From Alviniconcha marisindica (taxonomy: Eukaryota; Mollusca; Gastropoda; Provannidae): a DNA stretch of 64,000 bases. This document shows, in pieces, positions 36,701 to 45,700 of this stretch. The first letter of the stretch is position 1. The number at the start of each line of letters is the position of its first letter. Location of the stretch: NCBI GenBank assembly GCA_018857735.1, contig JABMCL010000882.1, forward strand, positions 586,001 through 650,000. Direction: 5' to 3'. Made by a program: the position numbers and the translations under genes. The notes beneath the pieces are model-generated. The model had not been told where the DNA came from, searched no databases, and saw only the letters and a list, made by a program, of their open reading frames with translations.

Positions 36701-39700
36701 ACTAGCAGTGGCTGAATGAGGCCAGGCACTGAAACTTTACGTTAAGCAAACCTGCGTTGTAACTGTGCACGCTCAGACTGAAGTGTTCACTGTTGGTGAT
36801 GGCAGTAGTTACAGTGACAATGGTGCTAGAGTATGTGTGGAACTGGAAGTGTTCGCTGTTGGTGGTGGCAGTAGCTATGGTGATAATGGTGCTAGAGTAT
36901 GTGTGAGGGGGTGTGGGCTATAAAATTGTATGAACGTGATTCTCCCAGCTAGCTTTGTGTGGACCTTTTAAGCTCCTTGTATGGATTTTTCATTCACTCA
37001 CTCATTTATTTAAATGACTTGTACTGTACGCTGATTTGTGACCTCAGCAATATGCAGCCAAACTTTGATTTAGCTCTGGCTGTGGCTGGTGGTGTTCCAG
37101 CAGAACCATATACACGCGAGCTGGCTGTAAATACTGGCTGTAGACCAGGTACCAGCAGCGTTATCGTCAACACTTGATGGCTGATCATGGAAGCACAAAG
37201 ACTCCTTAACATTTCAGTCATGAAAGACGATGATGATCAGCATGGTTAAATTGCAGAGTACTCCAAACAGCCACAGGGAAAGCCATGTTCGCGGCACATA
37301 CTAGGGCAGTCTCTTTACCAAACAGTAATCCAAGGCACATGCACTGAGGGGAAAAAAAGGGGGGTAAGTGGGCGAAAGATGGCAATCATTAAATATTCCA
37401 ATGCTTACAGTACAAATTATCATGAGCGAATGTCAACTTTCTGCACCACAAGTTTACTTGACTGTTCTCACCATTTGTATGCTGGTCTTCAGTAAAGTGC
37501 TCTCGAATGATGCGCAGGCGCTGGCTGCGGGCTGCACCAGTTGATGCAAGTTTTGTGTGTTTAGCGCTGGGTTCTGGCACAAGCAGCCTGAGGACTCCCA
37601 GAACTCCGAGAACTCCCAGGAACTTGCAGGGCACCAGCACCATGGGCAGCACTTTGGGGTGAGTCTTTGAGCAGGTTGTTTCCTCCATCTCACTGCTTTG
37701 TTTGGCCCTGCTCTAAGATGCCTGGGGGTGGGGGGGGGGTGAGTAGACACATGTTAACTAGTTGGATTGAGAGAATTAATTTTGTTGCTGTCATTATTAG
37801 AAGTTGTATTTTTGAAGTCAGAACTGAAAACCCATCTCTTCCCTTCCGCATACTGTCTTTTTTCCCCCCTTCTCATTCTACCAACCCATCACCAATGTGT
37901 GTGTGTGCATATGTATGTATGGGTGTGCATGTGTGTGTGTGTGCATGCATGTGTGTGTGTGTGATGATTATCATTATTATTGCTATTACTGATTGTGTGT
38001 GTGTGTGTGTGCAGCTTCACAGGCACCGGCAGTTTGGACCTGCGCACATCGCAGTTCCTGGAACAGCTGCGCCAGAACCCCACCCTGGGCATCATGCGTG
38101 AACAGCTGGCGGAGCTGCTGTCAGAGAAAGTGGAGAAGTGTGGCATCCCCCGCGGAGCCCCTGGCATAACCGACCAGGTGTTGCAGAACAAGCTGGCCAT
38201 GCAGCAAACTCAGAGACAGGCTTATCTGCAGGTGAGTTGACAGTGTGGATGGTGGTGGGTGAGTGGGAGGGAGTGGGTGCTGATGTGTGTGTGTGTGTGT
38301 GTGTGCATGTTGCTGATGTTGGTGTGTGGTGCTGGTGTAGGTGTGGTGGGTGTGTTGTGTGGATGTGTTGTGTGGGTGGCTGGTGTAGGTGTGTTGTGGG
38401 TGGTGCTGATGTGGGTGTGTTGCTGGGTGTGTGTGTGGTGCAGATGTGTTGTGTGGGTGGGTGGTGCTGATGTGGCTGTGTTGTGTGTGGTGCTGATGTG
38501 GCTGTTTTGTGTGGGTGTGTGGTGCTGATGTGGCTGTGTTGTGTGTAGGTGCATGGTGCTGATGTGGATGTCTTGTGTGTAGGTGTGCGGTGCTGGTGTG
38601 GGTGGGTGGGTGGTGCTGATGTGGGTGTTTTGTGTGAGTGTGTGGTGCTGATGTGAGTGTGTTGTTGTGTGGGTGTGCAGTGCTGATGTAGGTGTGTGGT
38701 GCTGATATGGGTGTGTTGTGTGTAGGTGTGTGGTGCTGGTGTGGGCATGTTGTGTGTGTGTGTGTGTGTGGGGTCCTGTCTACATCACTGTATTTGCTCA
38801 CTTTCCATGCTGCGTTTGTGTGGCCTGGACATCTGTTGATGGGAAAATGTCAGCCTTTTGCCAGGCCCAAGAACGATTGGCATAACATTAAGAGTGACAT
38901 TCACCCTGCATGCATGTGGTGTTGATATTTCACAGCTTTAATTAAGTAACTGAATCTTCACGTACCAGTGAGTGAAGGATGGCAATTAGACCTAAACTGG
39001 AGTTGCACAGGATGCAAGCGAAAGACTATGACCAAATGTATTTCACCTTTGATTGACCACATGGGACACTGCTGCACTTCAGGGCTGTGGTACCACACAC
39101 AGCTGCCTCCACTGCATGTATCCCAGTGTATGAAAAACACAGGGAAAGAAGCATGTTTGGAATTTTGTGTTTTCCTCTGGGCCCAGGTCTGAGTTTAGGA
39201 AGGAACAAAGAATGAAAACAAACAAAGCAGACAAAATAAGAGCCCTCTGGATTCTAGACTGACTGTGGTTCTGTTCAGCATAGATGGCATTCAAACAGCA
39301 TGGGTGACATTCAAACAGCATGGGTGACAGTTAATAAGTGTAGGCCAGTTAACAGTTGCAGGTGACTGCAGTGAAATGTGTGCTCGCCTTTTGCAGAGGT
39401 ACCCCAACTTCACGGAGCTGAGGGAGCGCTACAACAAGGAGTCCCATGACCGCGCCGTGAAGATCCTTCGCCAGAGGATGCAGTCACCGCGGACTTTTGG
39501 GCCCGGCCCCAGCCCTCGGCACAAGACAGGAAAAAGTAGGACCTATTCAGCAGCTTTCTGAATGTTTTTAACCTGCTCACCACCCCTGAGGTTCCAGGGA
39601 GGGGGAGGGCATCAGACATACCCAGCCTCTCTTTGAATGTTTTAATCTGCTCGTTAGCTCTGGGGTTCCAGGGAGGGGGAAGACATCAGACATCCCCAGC

Positions 39701-42700
39701 CTTCCTTTAAATGTTTTTAACCTGTTCACTAGCCCTGGGGTTCCAGGGAGGGGGAGGGCATCAGACATCTTCAGCCTTCCTTCAGCTTTTCTATTCCTTG
39801 TTTTTTTTCTGCCTTGTCCTGTTGCTCCTTCTGTCAATGTTGATAAATCAGATGGAAGGGCTGATGGCACCAACAGGCCCCAGCTTTGTAAAGGTAAAAA
39901 AAACTAAACAAAATCAAGGACAATTGGACTAACAGGCATTTGTGTTTGATGTGTGTGTATGTATGTTTTTGTCTTTTGTTTTGTTTTATATTTGTGTTGG
40001 GACTGATTCTGCAGATTTGATTTGAGTATGCTTTCATGTGCAAGAAGAGTTCTGAAATGCGTATAAATTTACATATTTGATAGTCCTGAGGTTGGTCCTG
40101 CGCAGTTGGCAGGACACTGAAAATCTGATTACGAACTAACTGAATGCTCACAAGCCATGTCATTTGAGCACCTGTTGTCTTTTCTCATTAATGTATCCAG
40201 GTAACTGTGATACTTCAAGTCTTGACTGGAAGAAAGTGATAACACAAATTTTGCTGTTTTGGGGGAGTACACAAGAAGAAACGCCCACAGTCTTCTCCTC
40301 AGAGTATGGTGTTTATATGTCTTCTTGTTGTTGCTTTGACAAATTTTCACTGGGGGGGGGGGGGGGGGGCAGGAGGAATTCATCTGATTTTGTTGTAGCT
40401 AGCAAGCACCAGCCAGAAATACAAACCAAGGAATAGAGAGAGAAAAAAAGAGAGTGTCCAGGTGAGAGGAGCGAAAGTGGCAGCAGACATTGCACACAAC
40501 ACCCCAATTTTACTTCCCAGGTCCACGTCTGCCACCAACCTATGAGCCTCGTTCAGCCAGTGCCGGAGGTCGCTCCAGCGCTGCCCAGCCTAGAGGGTCG
40601 TCCCACAACACCCCACGGTCTTCCAGCGCCCCCTCCCCCCGCCCCCGAGTGCAGGCCACGCCCAAGTCTCAGCCAAACCCCCAGCCTAGGGCCGGCTCAC
40701 CCAACAAAACACCACTGTCCACAGGGTGAGCAGCAGTGCTTCTTCACTTCTGATGTGTCAGTGGCTGGAATGGCAGGGTGGTTTGGTGGCTGATGGAATG
40801 GCTGGGTCATGTGTCGGCTGGTGGAAGGGCAAGATGGTATGGTGGCTGGGTGGTGTGTCAGCTGATAGAATGGCTGGGTGGTGTGGTGGCTGGGTGGTGT
40901 GTCAGCTGGTGGAATGACAGGGTGGTGCGTTGGCTGGTGTGGTGACTGGGTGGTGTGTCAGCTGGTGGAATGACAGGGTGGTGTGTTGGCTGGTGGAATG
41001 GCTGGGTGGTGTGTCAGCTGGTGGAATGGCATGGTGGTGGAATGGCAGGATAGTGTGTTGGCTGGTGGAATGGCTGGGTGGTGTGTTGGCTGGTGAAATG
41101 GCAGGATGGTGTGTTGGCTGGTGGAATGGCAGGGTGATATGTCAGTTGGTGGAATGGCTGAGTGGTGTGTTGGCTGGTGGAATGGCTGGGTGGTGTATTG
41201 GCTGGGTGGTGTGTCGGCTGGTGGAATGGCTGGGTGGTGTATTGGCTGGGTGGTGTGTTGGCTGGTGAAATGGAAGGGTGGTGTGTTGGCTGGTCATTGG
41301 TGGAATGGCTGGGTGCTGGGTTGGTGGCTGGATAGTGTGTTGGCTAGTGAAATGGCAGAGTGATGGGTTGGTTGGTGGAATGGCTGGGGTGTTGGCTGGC
41401 GGAATGGCTGGGTGTTGGGTTGGTTGGTGGAATGGCAGGGTGGTGGGATGGCTGTTACTTGAGAAAGAGTTTATATAAATATATATATGAGAAGTTTTTT
41501 TAAAATGTGCATTTGCTTATGACAGCATTTGATCGTCAGAAGGTGACCCTGTGCCGTTGACAGCATGTTAAAATCGAGTCGCTAAGTAACTAACTTTTTG
41601 TTGTTGCTGCCAAGCATGGCATTGTGTGGCATTTATTCAAATAACATGCATCCATCCATTACAGTGCTGTGCACTTTCTCTCCATCATTCACACTTCTTT
41701 GTAGAATTCCTTCCAGCTGTTTTACGTGATAATACGGCTGTCTATACACTCATTTACAGGGTAAATCCAGCGCTGTGTTAATACTTTCAGGTAACGATAT
41801 CAAAACAAAAGGTCGGCCATTTTGGGAAGTACGGCTGTTGCTTCCAAATTGGGCCTGCCATCCACTAATTCTTCTGCTGAAATGCGTAAATTTTGCTCTG
41901 GATTTTAACACCAAGCTCTGCTAGTCGTAACTAAAAATGACGTCTGTCGTCAAGGTCAACGACGGAATGGACAAGCACGCAGTGGGACTCCGATGAGGAT
42001 TCTGAAGACAACATGAACATCTCCGGCATCAAGCCCTTCACCCCCTCCCCTAACACCCGGCTGATTCAGTCTGGGCCACGCCCCTCCCCCCGCCACTCCC
42101 CCTCCCCCCGCCCCTCCCCACGTCACCAAGCCAAACCCATCGTCATTCAGTCCCGGCCCCTGCATGGCGCCGATGACGACATTGAGGACATTCTGGGCTC
42201 CGAAGGGTGAGTTAGCCGTGTCTTCACTGGTTTTGTGGTCTTTTTCTTTTTTCAGCGCTGTTGAAGAAATGGCGTCGCATTTGCTGAAGGATCATTTGCT
42301 CAGTCTTTGATGCATGTGTGTTCACTGTGAGATGTGCGTTTGCTGTGTGTGGGTGTTGAACTTCAAGGGGTGTGTATGTTTGCTGTGTGCTTATTATGGG
42401 TGGTTGCTGTGTGGATGTATGTTTACTGGGTAGGTGGGGGGTGGGTGAATGTACATTGTGTGTATGTGGGTGTACGTGTGCTGTGTGGTTATGGGTGGTT
42501 ACTGTGTGGGTGTATGTTTAATGGGAAGGGGGCGGGTACACTGTTTATGTGGTCGCTGTGTGGGTGTATGCTTGCTGGGCATGGGGATGGGGGGGTTACT
42601 TGTGTGGGTGAATGTACACTGTGTATGTAGGTGTACACGTTTGCTGTGTAGTTATGGGTGGTTGCTGTGTGGGTGTATGTTTACTGGGGGGGGGGGGGGG

Positions 42701-45700
42701 GGGGGGGTACTTGTGTGGGTGTTAAACTTGAAGGGGTGTACTTGTTTGCTGTGTGGCTATAGCTGGTTGTGTGGGTGTATGTTTACAGGGGGGGGGGGGG
42801 GGGGGTGTACTTGTGTAGGTGTTGAACTTGGAGGGGTGTACATGTTTGCTGTATGGTTATAGGTGGTCGCTGTGTTGCTGTATGTTTACAGGGAAGGGGG
42901 CGGGGTTACTTGTGTGGGTGAATGTACACTGTGTATGTGGGTGGACGTGTTTGTTATGGATGGTTGCTGTGTGGGTGTATGTTTACTTGGGGGTGGGTTG
43001 AACTTGAAGGGGTGTACTTGTTTGCTGTGTGGTTAGAGGTGGTTGCTGTGTATGTGGAGGAACGTGTTTGCTGGGTGGGTGTACACTCTCTCAGTCTCAG
43101 AGTGTCGAGCCGTCCTTTCTTGGGAGAGGGAGACGGGAGGGAAGGGGTGCATCGTAAGGTGGATGTGGGTGTAGAGTATGATAAGAGCTTGGTGTTTATG
43201 ACTGGCCTCTTCTTTTTTGAAATTTGGTTTTTAATCATTTCGGTTTGTTTTTAAAACACCAAAGGGAGGACACCCTTCACGCCAGGACACAGCCAGTGAG
43301 AATGAAAGCCCCTTCGTCACGTCTGTCGTCTTCGGCCCCACAGCCCCGAGGACAGAATGTCTCAAACCTGGCACGCAGCATTGAGAAACAACTGGGGGTG
43401 AGCCATGCAGCAGTTCGAGGTTTCAAAACTAGAATCGCTTGGGGACAGCTCTGACCAACACACACCTTTCAAGTTGGATAAATAGAGCTGGGATTAAAAA
43501 TAAAAAAAATCACTGTTCTGCCATTCTTGAGTATCATCCCCTACATGGAGCACTCTTCACTGCTTGTGTACCCAGGCAATGCATGGACGAGGGGGGAATG
43601 TTCCCGTTTCAGATGCCATCCAATTACCCAGCAAACATGCGGGATCCAATTCATATCCAGTCAGGATCGGCTCAGAAGCAGGCCAGATGATTCTTGCTTA
43701 CCGGCTTGCTTCCGGACTGGATACGTTTTTTGGCAAAAACCTGACGCGGTCAGCTAGAATTAAATCAGATCTGGGCTGGTTGTGCACAATATGATCCAGG
43801 ACGTCTGTGAAAGAACACAACAGAGTCTGAAAGTGGGAAACTGGTGGCGGGCTCGGTTTAGTCAAACCCCTGACCAGGCCATCCACATCAGATCCGGGTC
43901 AGTTTTGCACAATATGGTCCATGCCTTCTTTGGAAAAATGGAACTGAATCAGATGTGGGATTTTGGATCAGGCATATACGATTCGGCCTGATTTTGCTGC
44001 ACGCTGGCCATGATGGCCATAACCGGCTGTAACCAAGACGCTTCTGGATCGGATCCGGCATGTTTACTGGGTATGGTCTCTGTGTATTTTACGGATAAAA
44101 TACTATTTTGAAGGGTGCGTTTGGAAACAGTTGCGCTCAAAAGCAGCAGAAAGGTGACCACAAATGAGATTTGGGACACTGACCTTGACTTCTGTACACA
44201 AGGGGGGTGTATGTGTGTGTGTGTGTGTGTGGTATGTTTGAGTGGTTTAAATTGAGGGGGGGGGGGGGGGTGATTTGGGGAGAGGAGTGGATTTAGTAGC
44301 CTCAGCTTAGCATAGGTTATTTTTATGGTTTGGCGATGCAAATTGGTTGGGGGTGGGGGATGGGGATAGAACTGTTCTGTGTGGTAGGGTGGAGAGGGTA
44401 TGAAAGTAGGCAATGCTGTAGCATCTTTTCTAGTAAAATACAGTGTAATCTAACAGCGGAATGAGTAAGAGGTGATTGTTACTATAAAAATAAAAATAAA
44501 TTAAATCACACACGGGGAAAAATTGGCAGGGTGTTCATGAAAACTAGATTGCTTTTGTTTGCACTTCTGCCTCAGAACCTTCTTTGTTACTTGCTCTGTT
44601 CTTAACACAAGGAACATTCCTCCTCCACACAATGAGGAATAAGTAAGTAACTTGTTTTTTTGTTATTTTTTACACCCAGTCGACCAGGATGGTTGTCATG
44701 GCAAAAAAAAGTGTTTTAGGAAAGCACAATAAAATAAGGAGGAAGAAGGAGAAGGAGCAGGGGAAAAGAGAAAAATGATGTTGAGGCCCCATTCGTTTGG
44801 CAGGACCGAAGACAGGACAAGCCGTTCGGAGGGGTGGACACCATGACGTCTTCAGGAGCCAAGAAAAACCAAGCATATCTGGTTAGTGATGCTGTTTTTT
44901 CTGCGCAACATGATTCCATCATTTGCCTGAACCTTTTCCTTCCCCCCCCTTCTTTTCTCATGCTGTTGCTGTTTTTTTGTTTTTGTTTTGAATCAGTGAA
45001 ATTTAATGCTGACACATTTTTTCAAGATGATTCCCTATTGATACAACTGGACTTTTCAGGATAGCTTTTTGTTTTCCATGGATTGTTTTTTCTGTTCTGT
45101 TTTTTAAATATATTTTTTATGAATGATGAAATATGCTTTGGTGACAGTAAATAGTTCAAGATTCCTTGTCAGGGTTACTGTTAGCCGTAGCGCAGTACAA
45201 ATGTGCTATTCTTTTACTGTGATCAGATACGCTTTACTGAGCTTGTCAGACGTGCCGCTCTTTTGTTCTGATGAAATGTGTGAATCCGTTTTGCTGAACT
45301 TTGCTCACTTCCCAGGAGGACTTTGACGACCCCAGTGACTGGGACAACACAGAGGAGCCAGCTCGCCCGCCTCAGAGGTTAGAACGGTACATGTTCACAA
45401 GTTGATTTTGCATCAGGGTGTCCGTACCTGCCTCTTTCCTCACCCTTCCACACTTCCTTTCTGGCTCTTTTAATCTGGACTGTCTTGCATGGTGGTTTAA
45501 AACATCACTCCCAAGAACACAGGCAAACTGTTTGATCAGGTGTCACTATTGCACTGTCGCAACTTGCTGTGTGTGTGCATGTGTGCATCTCTCTCTCTCT
45601 CTGTTATAAAAACAGAGTAAATTAGGTAGCAACTGCATTTTAGCATCCTGTCATCCACACAGGATCACCTCCAGACAAGCAAGGATAGAGGTTTAAGCAT

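Noticed and set aside
38015..38024. Acceptor CTTCACAG eight bases further in for exon 14
   Set aside because: It fits only if exon 12 joins exon 14 directly. With exon 13 included the acceptor at 38013-38014 keeps frame and has standard phase, so I prefer it. The other could be an alternative form.
38092..38801. Thr/His-rich minus-strand frames over 200 codons
   Set aside because: Translations of the GT-rich minisatellite in DZIP1 intron 14.
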